Below, one piece after another: positions 29,944 to 37,782 of a DNA stretch of 38,279 nucleotides (positions are counted from its first letter, which is position 1; each line of letters opens with the position of its first letter). Origin of the DNA: a virus; IMG/VR virus record IMGVR_UViG_3300020213_000058, positions 1-38,279 of that record. One strand, 5' to 3'. A model generated the notes under the pieces. It ran no database searches and was not told where the DNA came from. It saw nothing but the letters and a program-made list of their open reading frames with translations. The position numbers were made by a program, and so were the translations under genes.

Positions 29944-30356
29944 CCACACCAGAAATATATTACTGCGCTGAATACGAATGTCTAAGAAAGATATTTGAGC
30001 CACACCTATATTGTAACGCCCACGAAGATAGCAACTCAACGCCACCAACAGCCAGCTCTATGACCACACCAGAAGATATCGACCATGCCGACATACTGTT
30101 TGCAATAGCTATGACTCTTGCGAGCCAACATACTACTGGGCTTATTAACAAAGAAAAAGCCATAGAGAGTATTAAAGAACACGCCCAATCTCTCATCACC
30201 CTACACACCCAGAAGGCACGACTTGATGAAGTTAAGCAATATCGCAAGTCTTACCCAAAGAAAAACGGCAGAGATAACGACCTTAGTAAGATGACAAGGG
30301 CAGACGTAGACCGTAGAATTACACAGCTCACCAACCCCACAGAAAGGAGTGAATAA
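29940..30356 (+). CDS. Small protein with N-terminal zinc-finger-like segment
   Basis: 138 residues. N-terminal Cys8, Cys14, Cys25 and His27 (YYCAEYECLRKIFEPHLYCNAH) could bind zinc. An SSMTTPED linker at ~40 repeats the protein's own start (MTTPE), so an internal start at residue 41 may yield a shorter product. The C-terminal half is helical and basic. Family not recognised. Confidence 0.6.
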   Translation: MTTPEIYYCAEYECLRKIFEPHLYCNAHEDSNSTPPTASSMTTPEDIDHADILFAIAMTLASQHTTGLINKEKAIESIKEHAQSLITLHTQKARLDEVKQYRKSYPKKNGRDNDLSKMTRADVDRRITQLTNPTERSE

Positions 30357-30357
30357 G

Positions 30358-30573
30358 ATGATTAAATGGATAAGTGAAGAGATGGACGGAACGTATGTGA
30401 TGGACTTTTTGAATAAGCACTCTAACATTTTAGTTCCCGAAAGCGTAAAGATTACACGCATAGAACCAAAAGGTTATGCAAACGTACTTGTTACTTTTAT
30501 GCTTTATAAAGCACTTGAAAACAAAGCTGAATATAGAGCCTATAAAGACCCCACAGAAGCAGGAGAGAAGTAA
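30358..30573 (+). CDS. Small hypothetical protein
   Basis: 71 residues from ATG 30358 (AAAGGAG 8 bases upstream; a GTG at 30349 is less likely). Mixed alpha/beta, with the segment ESVKITRIEPKGYANVLVTFML. The stop overlaps the next ATG. Unrecognised. Confidence 0.6.
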   Translation: MIKWISEEMDGTYVMDFLNKHSNILVPESVKITRIEPKGYANVLVTFMLYKALENKAEYRAYKDPTEAGEK

Positions 30574-30767
30574 TGTCATTTGATAATAAACAATACACGA
30601 TAGACGGTGAACCAGTTAGCGCCGCAGAGCTAATTGATAGAGCAGGAGAGTTAAACGACATATTTGAGTATGGTCAAATTAAGTTCACATCTGTAGCCGC
30701 AGCTATTTTAAGAAAAAACGGACTAAGGGTAGAAGAGCTAGCACTATCAGAAGCAGGAGAACTATAA
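30573..30767 (+). CDS. Small helical hypothetical protein
   Basis: 64 residues, TAATG-coupled on both sides. Begins with KQYTIDGEPVSAAELIDRAGEL, then a helix ending LRKNGLRVEELAL. This is a pattern I have seen in small phage proteins; function unknown. Confidence 0.6.
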   Translation: MSFDNKQYTIDGEPVSAAELIDRAGELNDIFEYGQIKFTSVAAAILRKNGLRVEELALSEAGEL

Positions 30768-31003
30768 TGAACCTATATCAAATCAGAGCATTCAAACATT
30801 ACTGGGTTGAAAGCGACCCAGTGCCTGTGCCACACACGAAAGACGTTCGTTATTACACCATAATGGCAAAGTCGGAAAAAGAAGCAATTAAAAAGGTTGA
30901 AGCCGATTATGGCAGTGGCGAACGAGTCGGTAAAGACGGTAACTATATTAATAACCCAGACGGTTCGTGGACATTGATAAACGTGGTAAAGGTGGAACTA
31001 TAA
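30767..31003 (+). CDS. Small hypothetical protein
   Basis: 78 residues. Strand-helix-strand design: YQIRAFKHYWVES, YYTIMAKSEKEAIKKVEADYG, then SWTLINVVKVEL, suggesting a small alpha/beta fold. TAATG overlaps on both sides. Function unknown. Confidence 0.6.
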   Translation: MNLYQIRAFKHYWVESDPVPVPHTKDVRYYTIMAKSEKEAIKKVEADYGSGERVGKDGNYINNPDGSWTLINVVKVEL

Positions 31004-31659
31004 TGTCAGAAACATCAGTAAACTTTTTACAAGTCGAACGCACCTGCGACGACTGCAAAATAGGTCACTTTGGTAACTGTCCCAAAATGAAATCAACACT
31101 AACCACCTACACACCTATAATGTCAGACCAAGACAAACTACTAGACTTTGTAAACGACCCAGAAAATATTAAAAAAGCAGTCGAAGGCTCAATGGAAAAG
31201 CGACAGAAGATTATCGACCAAGCGTCAGACCAAACTATTGAACAGCGATTAGAGGAGATAGTAAGTCTACTGAGCGGTACGTCGTATGATATTGGATCTG
31301 GAGAAGGAAACGTAAGTGATTTGTTAAAAGCTGATAAAAACGCCAAGCAAGCCCTTCTACAGCTTCTAAACGAAGCACGAATAGAAGTGTACAAGTCAAT
31401 TATGCAAGTAGCATCAACAACAGAGATGCAACGTTACGCATACGACTATTCTGCAATGAAGCTAAACGAAATTTCCAAGGAGAATAAGCAAATGAATGAA
31501 ACTATTGAACAGCGATTAGACCGCATCGAAGTAATAGATGAAACAGGCAGGGTTTACGTCAAGGGAGCTATTTACGGAGCACCTGTACATATTCATCTAA
31601 GCTACCAAGACGACGGCAGGACACTAAAGGTATTTGTAACCCCCAAGGAGAAACGATAA
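31003..31659 (+). CDS. TIEQRLDEI-family protein, two-domain member
   Basis: 218 residues from ATG 31003; a longer frame from 30967 overlaps the previous gene and lacks a site. N-terminal Cys14, Cys17, Cys25 form a zinc-like CDDCKIGHFGNCPKM. The family motif appears twice: TIEQRLEEIVSLLSG followed by AKQALLQLLNEAR, and again NETIEQRLDRIEVID with a beta tail (GRVYVKGAIYGAPVHIHL). It looks like a fusion of two family members; the next two genes encode shorter ones. Confidence 0.65.
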   Translation: MSETSVNFLQVERTCDDCKIGHFGNCPKMKSTLTTYTPIMSDQDKLLDFVNDPENIKKAVEGSMEKRQKIIDQASDQTIEQRLEEIVSLLSGTSYDIGSGEGNVSDLLKADKNAKQALLQLLNEARIEVYKSIMQVASTTEMQRYAYDYSAMKLNEISKENKQMNETIEQRLDRIEVIDETGRVYVKGAIYGAPVHIHLSYQDDGRTLKVFVTPKEKR

Positions 31660-31964
31660 TGAGTGACACTATTGAACAGCGATTAGATGAGATAATAGAC
31701 AAGTTAAACCCATTCAATATAAGTTACAATGACTTTTTACGAATAAAGCCAGTAACCAAGCAAGCTATTCTACTGCTCATAAACGAAGCACGGAACGACA
31801 GCTTGCTAGATTTAGAGAATTGGGCAAAACTCCACAACTTAGACGCTGAGATGATACTTGACGGCATAGAACACATGGTAATAAGCAATCTACAAGTACC
31901 CAATCAACCTAGACGAGATAATTCAGAGCGCATAGCCCAACTAACCCCCAAGGAGGACAACTAA
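31659..31964 (+). CDS. TIEQRLDEI-family protein, copy 2
   Basis: 101 residues. MSDTIEQRLDEIIDKL start and KQAILLLINEARND centre match the neighbours on either side, with a different variable middle and tail. DNA for the first 20 bases of the motif (ACTATTGAACAGCGATTAGA) is identical in all four copies, pointing to recent duplication or gene conversion. Confidence 0.65.
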   Translation: MSDTIEQRLDEIIDKLNPFNISYNDFLRIKPVTKQAILLLINEARNDSLLDLENWAKLHNLDAEMILDGIEHMVISNLQVPNQPRRDNSERIAQLTPKEDN

Positions 31965-32234
31965 ATGAGTGAAACTATTGAACAGCGATTAGATGAGATA
32001 CTTATAAAGTTAGAGAATGAAGTCTCTTACGATACAGCAAAACGCATACAGCAACATTCAAGCGGTAAATCACCAAAGCAATCTCACGCAGAAGCCAAAC
32101 AAGCCCTTCTACAGCTCCTAAACGAAGCAGAAAAAAACCTTCTACAGGAATTGTTGCTGACCTCTGGTGTAAATATTGATGTTAATGATTGGTGTGTAGC
32201 TCGCCTATCCCAACTAAAGGAGAATAACCAATGA
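31965..32234 (+). CDS. TIEQRLDEI-family protein, copy 3
   Basis: 89 residues. MSETIEQRLDEILIKL start, then AEAKQALLQLLNEAEK. Starts one base after the previous stop and shares the ribosome site type CCAAGGAGGACAAC. Likely oligomeric helical adaptor; function unknown. Confidence 0.65.
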   Translation: MSETIEQRLDEILIKLENEVSYDTAKRIQQHSSGKSPKQSHAEAKQALLQLLNEAEKNLLQELLLTSGVNIDVNDWCVARLSQLKENNQ

Positions 32235-32335
32235 AAGACAAACTATTCCTAATAATTGTCATCACCACCTGCATACTTGGTACAGCCTTATTGCTATTAC
32301 CGTTTGTGAATATGTTTGGAGGGGTGAGGCTATGA
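32231..32335 (+). CDS. Membrane micropeptide
   Basis: 34 residues: MKDK then one hydrophobic helix (LFLIIVITTCILGTALLLLPFV) and a short tail. ATGA overlaps both neighbours. Similar tiny single-helix proteins recur at 34083, suggesting membrane-directed host-interaction peptides. Confidence 0.55.
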   Translation: MKDKLFLIIVITTCILGTALLLLPFVNMFGGVRL

Positions 32336-32676
32336 CAGACGAAGAAATCCTAGAACAAGCCATCCGCAAAGCCCTAGCTAACGGTTGGGAGCAGGACTTG
32401 GTATACATCCACGGTAACACCAAAGACCGCACCAAGGCATTCTTAGGAGCCATCGACATTTGCTATGACTCCATATTACTATCATACTCTGACCAGATAT
32501 CACACGTTGACATCATCTACCGACACGACTTTGCTAAAGCACTGTGGAACACTCCAATGCACTCGACCACGGAAGTAAACTTTTACACCGCCAACGGGCT
32601 ATCTGAGTGGCAACACCACCTACAACAAATGGTCATATCCGACGACCCAATCGCCTACCTCGGAGCCAATCTATGA
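32332..32676 (+). CDS. HLQQMVISDDPI-family protein, copy 1
   Basis: 114 residues. Begins MTDEEILEQAIRKALANGW and ends WQHHLQQMVISDDPIAYL, both shared with the 35027 product (MTDKEILEKAIQKAIDGGW ... WKHHLQQMVISDDPIQYL). The middle of the two differs. Family members with conserved ends and variable middles suggest specificity variation. Function unknown. Confidence 0.65.
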   Translation: MTDEEILEQAIRKALANGWEQDLVYIHGNTKDRTKAFLGAIDICYDSILLSYSDQISHVDIIYRHDFAKALWNTPMHSTTEVNFYTANGLSEWQHHLQQMVISDDPIAYLGANL

Positions 32677-33011
32677 GCCTACACACCCTACTCACCAAGC
32701 ACCAAATAGTCCACGGGCTAGAAAACGATCAGGCTCACATAGATGCGTTTGTGAAAGAGCTGACAGAGTTACAATTAGATGCTTTACCTAAAGAGAAAGA
32801 GAAGGCACTCGAAGCCTTCAATGCTATGATAAAACCCCTGGGAGATGTTTACTTTGCCGTTGTTGATTTTAAGGACGCTAAGAAACGTAAACGTCTAGGT
32901 GAGGCTTTCAACGTCTTTTCATACGCCGCATATGATATTTATCTAGCAAAGATAGACGAAATTAACAGACGACCAACAGCTATTAAACTAATGGGAGGTA
33001 ATGATGAGTAA
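32673..33011 (+). CDS. Hypothetical protein
   Basis: 112 residues from ATG 32673, ATGA-coupled; a longer frame from 32607 is rejected. Helical with Lys/Glu-rich centre (ELQLDALPKEKEKALEAF) and Phe/Tyr/Ala segment near the end. Its last 21 bases (CAGCTATTAAACTAATGGGAG) recur at 33251, indicating a small duplication that carried a ribosome site. Confidence 0.6.
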   Translation: MSLHTLLTKHQIVHGLENDQAHIDAFVKELTELQLDALPKEKEKALEAFNAMIKPLGDVYFAVVDFKDAKKRKRLGEAFNVFSYAAYDIYLAKIDEINRRPTAIKLMGGNDE

Positions 33012-33219
33012 TATAATCAACAAAAAACAATTAGAAAAAGAACTAGTTTCAATCTTGGAGTCTAATGAAATGATTAAATCAGCGGCAAGTATGGTGGGCT
33101 ATGACGTTGACTCTGCTACTGATGCCTTTTTAGAGGGTGTTGACAAAAGAATTAGGGTAAATATTCACCAAAGAGGCAGAATAAATACACTCAAAAGCCT
33201 ATTAGAGGACTTAGCATGA
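33004..33219 (+). CDS. Small hypothetical protein
   Basis: 71 residues from ATG 33004 (GGGAGG 5 bases upstream; ATG 33001 is too close). Helical: KKQLEKELVSILESNEMIK and RINTLKSLLEDLA. Unrecognised. A 16-codon frame follows at 33216, TGA-coupled, and probably only spans the duplicated ribosome site. Confidence 0.6.
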   Translation: MSNIINKKQLEKELVSILESNEMIKSAASMVGYDVDSATDAFLEGVDKRIRVNIHQRGRINTLKSLLEDLA

Positions 33220-33279
33220 CCCCAAACCCCAAGCCATATCAGAGATTCAATCAGCTATTAAACTAATGGGAGAGAAGTA

Positions 33280-33462
33280 ATGTATAAATACTTAAAGGTG
33301 GACGGTAATACAATCAGAGGTGAAAATACACTTACTAGAGAAATGCTGATAGCGGTTAAAAACAGATATTTTGACACTATTATTAACACAGAGGATGCTA
33401 CTTACTTTGACGCAAACAAAAACGAGTGGGTGCAAATCGAAGGCACAGAGGAACAGCTATGA
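33280..33462 (+). CDS. Small hypothetical protein
   Basis: 60 residues; ATG 33280 follows TGGGAGAGAAGTA, part of the duplicated 21-base block also present before 33004. The sequence is a small alpha/beta protein (KYLKVDGNTIRGENTLTREMLIAVKNRYF). ATGA-coupled to the next gene. Confidence 0.6.
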   Translation: MYKYLKVDGNTIRGENTLTREMLIAVKNRYFDTIINTEDATYFDANKNEWVQIEGTEEQL

Positions 33463-33629
33463 GTAAAAGGTATGAAATCTTCAAAGCAAAAACACTTGAA
33501 GCCGAAGCTATCGTAACAAAGTCTGAGGCTATGCAAATTATAGACGAAAGTTTTGCAAGCGGTTTTCACAAAGCAATGCGGGAAGCTAGAGAGATATATA
33601 TGCGTCAAGAAGATGAGGAACAGCTATGA
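33459..33629 (+). CDS. Small helical hypothetical protein
   Basis: 56 residues from ATG 33459 (ATGA overlap). Predicted helix from residue 6 to the end (KAKTLEAEAIVTKSEAMQIIDES..FHKAMREAREIYM). It ends EEQL, like the gene before it (EEQL), a sign of repeated junctions. Confidence 0.6.
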   Translation: MSKRYEIFKAKTLEAEAIVTKSEAMQIIDESFASGFHKAMREAREIYMRQEDEEQL

Positions 33630-33841
33630 GTAATACAAGTGAACCAAAGTATAGCCATTTTAGAGGTTTTGAGATTATAGAAGTAATAAAGATTACGGTA
33701 AATGAGGGAGAGGGTGTTAAGGGAGACCCAGTGCGGAGAGTAACTTATTGGTACGAAAAAGACGGCAACCTTATATCGCACGATGACCACGAAATTAGAC
33801 AGTTTGTACCGCAGACGAGAGAAGACCAATCTAATGAGTAA
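33626..33841 (+). CDS. Small hypothetical protein
   Basis: 71 residues, ATGA-coupled. Beta-rich centre (HFRGFEIIEVIKITV..RRVTYWYEKDGNLISHDDHEI). Unrecognised. Confidence 0.6.
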   Translation: MSNTSEPKYSHFRGFEIIEVIKITVNEGEGVKGDPVRRVTYWYEKDGNLISHDDHEIRQFVPQTREDQSNE

Positions 33842-34082
33842 TACACTAAACCAAATACTTAAAATCGAAATCAAAGACGTAGGCAGTAAAGTATTCAAGT
33901 TAATCGACATCAACGAGGCCAACGATGCCCTCTACCAACTTATCCTGACGGAAGTAATAGGGGAAGATGATCACCCACGAGTAGAAGGACACGATCTTGC
34001 GGTTATATTCCTGACAAACGATATGCTACGAGCAGAACAACGCCAAACCCTAGCAAAACTATTTAATAAGGAGAAAGAGTAA
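33834..34082 (+). CDS. Small hypothetical protein
   Basis: 82 residues from ATG 33834, 8-base overlap with the previous gene; a longer frame from 33783 is rejected. Alpha/beta composition, with LKIEIKDVGSKVFKLIDINEANDALYQLI. Function unknown. Confidence 0.6.
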   Translation: MSNTLNQILKIEIKDVGSKVFKLIDINEANDALYQLILTEVIGEDDHPRVEGHDLAVIFLTNDMLRAEQRQTLAKLFNKEKE

Positions 34083-34196
34083 ATGACAAAGCGACACAAA
34101 GTAGAAGCAACAGTCGTAATAGGTGTAATAGTATGGACAGCCCTTATACTATCAGCATTTATTGGCACTATAATACTGTTAGCGATTAAGCGATGA
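34083..34196 (+). CDS. Membrane micropeptide
   Basis: 37 residues, starting right after the previous stop with GGAGAAAGAGTAA upstream. Basic N-terminus (MTKRHK), one hydrophobic helix (~9-34), basic end. ATGA-coupled to the next gene. Same style as the 32231 peptide. Confidence 0.55.
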   Translation: MTKRHKVEATVVIGVIVWTALILSAFIGTIILLAIKR

Positions 34197-34471
34197 GTGA
34201 TATTGATCTTACTATGAGCTACTATAACCCATCACTGTTAGATTATGATAGCAAGGAAGCCTCTCTGATATGTCAGTTGGTAGCAGACAAAGTAAAAGCC
34301 TGTGGCTATCCTATGTGCAATAAAGAAGTGGTTGGCTGCGCTGTGCATGAAACTATAATAAAAACAAAAGCGGGCTACAAAGATGGCATTCAGTTCTTGC
34401 CTGTGTGTAAACGTCACAAAGCATGGGAGTTAGAAAAAGTATCTGGCGTTGAAGCCTGGGGGTTAGCATGA
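34193..34471 (+). CDS. Small Cys/His-rich protein
   Basis: 92 residues. Cys-x4-Cys (CGYPMC) and later C..H pairs (CAVHE, CKRHK) could form a zinc site. ATGA-coupled on both sides. CKRH near the end recalls zinc-binding phage proteins; function unknown. Confidence 0.6.
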   Translation: MSDIDLTMSYYNPSLLDYDSKEASLICQLVADKVKACGYPMCNKEVVGCAVHETIIKTKAGYKDGIQFLPVCKRHKAWELEKVSGVEAWGLA

Positions 34472-34683
34472 AACAACTACAAGACATAGAGCTACAAGTC
34501 TTTAATAAAAGCAAACGTCACTCTCGTGATAGGTATATGCTCTCTGCAACAATAGATGTAGACGGCACGAATACTTATGGCATTATGCTTAGGGGTAACG
34601 ACCTTAAACAACTTGTATGGTGGATAGAGTGGAAACTAAGTCACGACCTCACAGACGGTGAAGTTAACATGGACGTACAATGA
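34468..34683 (+). CDS. Small hypothetical protein
   Basis: 71 residues, ATGA-coupled. Beta-rich with TYGIMLRGNDLKQLVWWIEWKL. Unrecognised. Confidence 0.6.
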   Translation: MKQLQDIELQVFNKSKRHSRDRYMLSATIDVDGTNTYGIMLRGNDLKQLVWWIEWKLSHDLTDGEVNMDVQ

Positions 34684-34868
34684 CCGACATAACCAAAGGG
34701 CTAGACCCAAGGATTAAGAAAGCACTGTCTCTTATGCAACATAAATGCGATGCTCCAATCCAAGTATATGCACGGTTAAATACGGATGTGTATTGTGAGG
34801 TGCAGGTTACGTGTGAGAAATGCGATGATAGCAAAACTATAACGTGGTCCATGGGGGAGGATAATTAA
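34680..34868 (+). CDS. Small CxxC protein
   Basis: 62 residues. Cys23 and Cys39 plus CEKC suggest a zinc ribbon (HKCDAPIQVYARLNTDVYCEV..CEKC). ATGA-coupled to the gene upstream. Confidence 0.6.
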   Translation: MTDITKGLDPRIKKALSLMQHKCDAPIQVYARLNTDVYCEVQVTCEKCDDSKTITWSMGEDN

Positions 34869-35030
34869 ATGAGTGACAAAGAAATACTAGAGCGAATCAA
34901 AGTTGCCCTCGCCACTGGTGGCTTTAAACACACTGGCCGCAAAAGCCTTGAGATATTAGCACTAACGGACGGACTTGATAAGCCAAGCACGGTGTCAATA
35001 GAAGTCCAGTGGAAAGTGAAGCCGTTATGA
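34869..35030 (+). CDS. Truncated relative of the MTDKEIL family
   Basis: 53 residues starting one base after the previous stop. MSDKEILERIKVALATGG matches the start of the 32332 and 35027 proteins, but the conserved C-terminal HLQQMVISDDPI block is absent, so this is a short or degenerate member. Confidence 0.55.
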   Translation: MSDKEILERIKVALATGGFKHTGRKSLEILALTDGLDKPSTVSIEVQWKVKPL

Positions 35031-35386
35031 CCGACAAAGAAATACTAGAGAAAGCAATACAGAAAGCGATAGATGGTGGGTGGGCAGGAGCATACCCTAA
35101 TCAATCAGACGTATCTCATCTGGTGCTTTGGGCGGAGCTAAACAACTGGAAAGTTATTAAAGTACTTTTTAGTAGCATAGTAGGTGAAACTACTAAAGAT
35201 GTAAGCTCCGTTATCTACAATCACCAATTTACTAAAGCACTATGGGGCGAGAAGTTTATTAACCCTGAATACACTGACGATACTGGCAGTCAAGTTATAG
35301 GAATGCACAGAACGGCATGGAAGCACCACCTACAACAAATGGTCATATCAGACGACCCTATACAATACCTAAAGGATAACATCTAG
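35027..35386 (+). CDS. HLQQMVISDDPI-family protein, copy 2
   Basis: 119 residues from ATG 35027; a longer frame from 35009 is rejected. Shares both ends with the 32332 product, with 25 identical bases in the CACCACCTACAACAAATGGT region (35329 and 32618). Variable middle. Last gene before the late promoter. Confidence 0.65.
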   Translation: MTDKEILEKAIQKAIDGGWAGAYPNQSDVSHLVLWAELNNWKVIKVLFSSIVGETTKDVSSVIYNHQFTKALWGEKFINPEYTDDTGSQVIGMHRTAWKHHLQQMVISDDPIQYLKDNI

Positions 35387-35387
35387 C

Positions 35388-35417
35388 TTTACAACCACAA
35401 GTACTATACTGTATAAT
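35388..35417 (+). promoter_or_regulatory. Promoter of the packaging genes
   Basis: TTTACA (35388-35393), 18-base spacer, TATAAT (35412-35417). The leader carries ACCAAAATGAGGA (35434-35446) and a downstream CTAGAT...ACTT.TATG, shared with the 8185 promoter leader, so the two late promoters probably respond to one signal. Confidence 0.65.
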
Positions 35418-35457
35418 AACTACAGACATAGTAACCAAAATGAGGAGCTAGATACTT

Positions 35458-35637
35458 ATGATTGAAATAAAACTCAAAACAGCTGTGCTTAGGGGCATTA
35501 ACACTCAATTGATTATAGAAGCTAGAAATCTTGAGACTACAGAAGCTAGGATGTATATGTTCCCAAAAGGCAATGGCTCTACATCACTTGAGGATTTACT
35601 AGATAAAGCAGAGCAACTGAGAGCTGAGTTATCATAA
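35458..35637 (+). CDS. Small hypothetical protein upstream of terminase
   Basis: 59 residues from ATG 35458 (GAGGAG upstream). Beta start (MIEIKLKTAVLRGI) then helical end with EDLLDKAEQLRAEL. TAATG-coupled to the small terminase. Packaging accessory by position only. Confidence 0.6.
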   Translation: MIEIKLKTAVLRGINTQLIIEARNLETTEARMYMFPKGNGSTSLEDLLDKAEQLRAELS

Positions 35638-36137
35638 TGACACGTGCAGACGGTACAAGGGCAACAGAAGGCAGACCATCAATGTACACAGAGGAACTAG
35701 CCGACAAGTTCTGCGAGCTACTATCTACAGGTAGCTCACTACGTTCAGCATGCCAAGAAGAGGGTATGCCAGCACCAGTTACTATTTTCCAATGGATTAG
35801 GAAGCATGAAGAGTTTGCAAAACAATATGCGCGCGCGTGTGAGGAAAGAACAGAGGCGATGAGCGAAGATATACTTGATATATCAGACGATGGTTCAAAC
35901 GATTGGATGGAGAAGAGATTTGGTGATACCGAAGCATGGGTGACGAATGGTGAGGCACTACAGCGATCAAGGCTGAGAGTTGATACTCGCAAGTGGCTCA
36001 TGTCCAAAATGAAACCAAAGAAATATGGGGACAAGCTAGACCTGACAGCTGAATCAACCGTAACCCACAAGTTTGAGGAATTAGATGACGAACAACTTGA
36101 CCAAGCTATCAAGGCAAGACAAAATAGACTATCTTGA
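35637..36137 (+). CDS. terS: Terminase small subunit
   Basis: 166 residues. An N-terminal helix-turn-helix region (~17-60, MYTEELADKFCELLSTGSSLRSACQEEGMPAPVTIFQWIRKH) is characteristic of terminase small subunits; a central helical segment and an acidic C-terminal part follow. It recognises the packaging site and recruits the large subunit, whose gene overlaps it by 53 bases in another frame. TAATG-coupled to the 59-residue gene. Confidence 0.83.
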   Translation: MTRADGTRATEGRPSMYTEELADKFCELLSTGSSLRSACQEEGMPAPVTIFQWIRKHEEFAKQYARACEERTEAMSEDILDISDDGSNDWMEKRFGDTEAWVTNGEALQRSRLRVDTRKWLMSKMKPKKYGDKLDLTAESTVTHKFEELDDEQLDQAIKARQNRLS

Positions 36138-37518
36138 GTTGACTGCTGAACAAGAGCGACGGAAGGTGGACAACCCACTTAAATACGCCAAGCGTCACCC
36201 TAAGCAACTACAAGCATACATGGCACAAGAAGCCATTAGAGCATTGTTCTGGGGCAACCGTGTAGGCAAGACTGAGTGGGGTGCAGAAGAAGTATCAGAG
36301 TACGCCACGGCTCATCATGAGTACCGAGAGATAAGTCCACCATTTGATATATGGGCTATCTGTCCATCCTTTGAAGTGCAGGAAAGCACAACACAAAAGA
36401 AGCTACTAGCATATCTACCGCCTAAAGACATCGCACACATTGACTACATCCGTGGTCGTATTATTCGCAAGATAACACTAAAGAACGGTGTAAACATTAT
36501 CTTCAAGTCATACGAACAGGGGCGTGAGAAGTTCCAAGGTGCTGGAGTACGGTTGATATGGTTTGACGAAGAGCCACCAAAAGATATCTGGGAAGAGTGT
36601 TTTGTCCGTGTTGAAGCAGGGCAACAACTAGACGTTATCCTTACTATGACGGCTATTAAGGGCATGACGTGGGTGTACGATGAGATATATCTTGCAACAG
36701 ACAACAAAGACCTATATGTCTCTGAGGCAGGATGGGACGACAACCCCTATCTCACAGAAGACCAAAAGGAACAGATGAGCCGTGGATTATCGGCACAGGC
36801 ATTAAAGGTTCGTCGTGAGGGGAAGTTTGTTAAACGTGTTGGACTTGTATGCTCATGGTGGAATAGAACAATACATTTGCGACACTACGATAGCCTCGAC
36901 CCAACGTGGACATGGTACGAAGTCTTAGACGGTGGATATTCAGACCCCGCAGCGTGGTTACTAATGGGTGTTGATAACGATAACAGTGTGCATATTGTAA
37001 ACGGTTATAGACAGTCGCATCTTGAGACAGCACGAATTAAAGAACTACGAGACACCAAGGTTGGAGGTGTCATGATTAGTCATGGATGGACAGACAATGA
37101 TAACCCACGTATGGTAGAAGAGTTAAGCAAGCTCGGTATGCGCCTTTCGCCTGTAGAGAAACTACCTGGCGAGACGGGCAATTGGGATGAGACACTTGCG
37201 AGTAAGCTAGAGGAGTACGGACATATACAACCAGGTACAGGAAAGCCCCGACTGTACATATCAGACTCGCTTATTGAAGTAAACGAAAAGTCTGGCAAAG
37301 AGCAGAACTGGATGGTTCAAGAACTAGAGAACCTTGTATGGCAAGAGAAAACATCGAAACAGGGTGAGCAAATCATACCCAAATGGGACGATCACCGACG
37401 TTTTGGACATCACTTTGACGGTATGAGGGCATTGTCCTATTTTCTTATGAGTTACCAGAAGCCCAAGGCAGTGCGCAGGAAACAACCAACACCAGTTAGG
37501 TTAAAGTTTCATGTCTAG
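36085..37518 (+). CDS. terL: Terminase large subunit
   Basis: 477 residues. N-terminal ATPase: Walker A GNRVGKT (57-63); Walker B RLIWFDE with Asp161-Glu162; coupling segment near ILTMTAIKGMTW. C-terminal nuclease: Asp282 in DGGYSDPAAW starts the RNase H-like fold, a middle acidic site around 340-360, and Asp near the end in HHFDGMRAL. This pairs ATP-driven translocation with headful or site cutting. Length is usual for the family. The long overlap with terS is compact but normal. Confidence 0.93.
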   Translation: MTNNLTKLSRQDKIDYLELTAEQERRKVDNPLKYAKRHPKQLQAYMAQEAIRALFWGNRVGKTEWGAEEVSEYATAHHEYREISPPFDIWAICPSFEVQESTTQKKLLAYLPPKDIAHIDYIRGRIIRKITLKNGVNIIFKSYEQGREKFQGAGVRLIWFDEEPPKDIWEECFVRVEAGQQLDVILTMTAIKGMTWVYDEIYLATDNKDLYVSEAGWDDNPYLTEDQKEQMSRGLSAQALKVRREGKFVKRVGLVCSWWNRTIHLRHYDSLDPTWTWYEVLDGGYSDPAAWLLMGVDNDNSVHIVNGYRQSHLETARIKELRDTKVGGVMISHGWTDNDNPRMVEELSKLGMRLSPVEKLPGETGNWDETLASKLEEYGHIQPGTGKPRLYISDSLIEVNEKSGKEQNWMVQELENLVWQEKTSKQGEQIIPKWDDHRRFGHHFDGMRALSYFLMSYQKPKAVRRKQPTPVRLKFHV

Positions 37519-37744
37519 TCCCATGCACGGCAAGACAATCGCTACTGTCACCTATTACGAGGGTGATATTATAAACACTAAAAACGAAATAGAACAAAGT
37601 CTGTATAGTACCAAAGAGAATCTGCTTAAAGATATTATTGATGCACTACTTGTCTTAAACAACAAAGAGTCTAACAAGCTTGATTTAGAGATATGTATTG
37701 ATAATAAAGGAAGATACAGAATTATAAAGAAATGGGTTGTATAG
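37511..37744 (+). CDS. Small hypothetical protein between terminase and portal
   Basis: 77 residues, 8-base overlap with the large terminase. Beta start (KTIATVTYYEGDI), a helical middle (LYSTKENLLKDIIDALLVLNN) and a strand-rich end. No family recognised. Confidence 0.6.
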   Translation: MSSPMHGKTIATVTYYEGDIINTKNEIEQSLYSTKENLLKDIIDALLVLNNKESNKLDLEICIDNKGRYRIIKKWVV

Positions 37745-37782
37745 CTAAACAACTTATGCTAATGTACTAATATAGACAGAGG

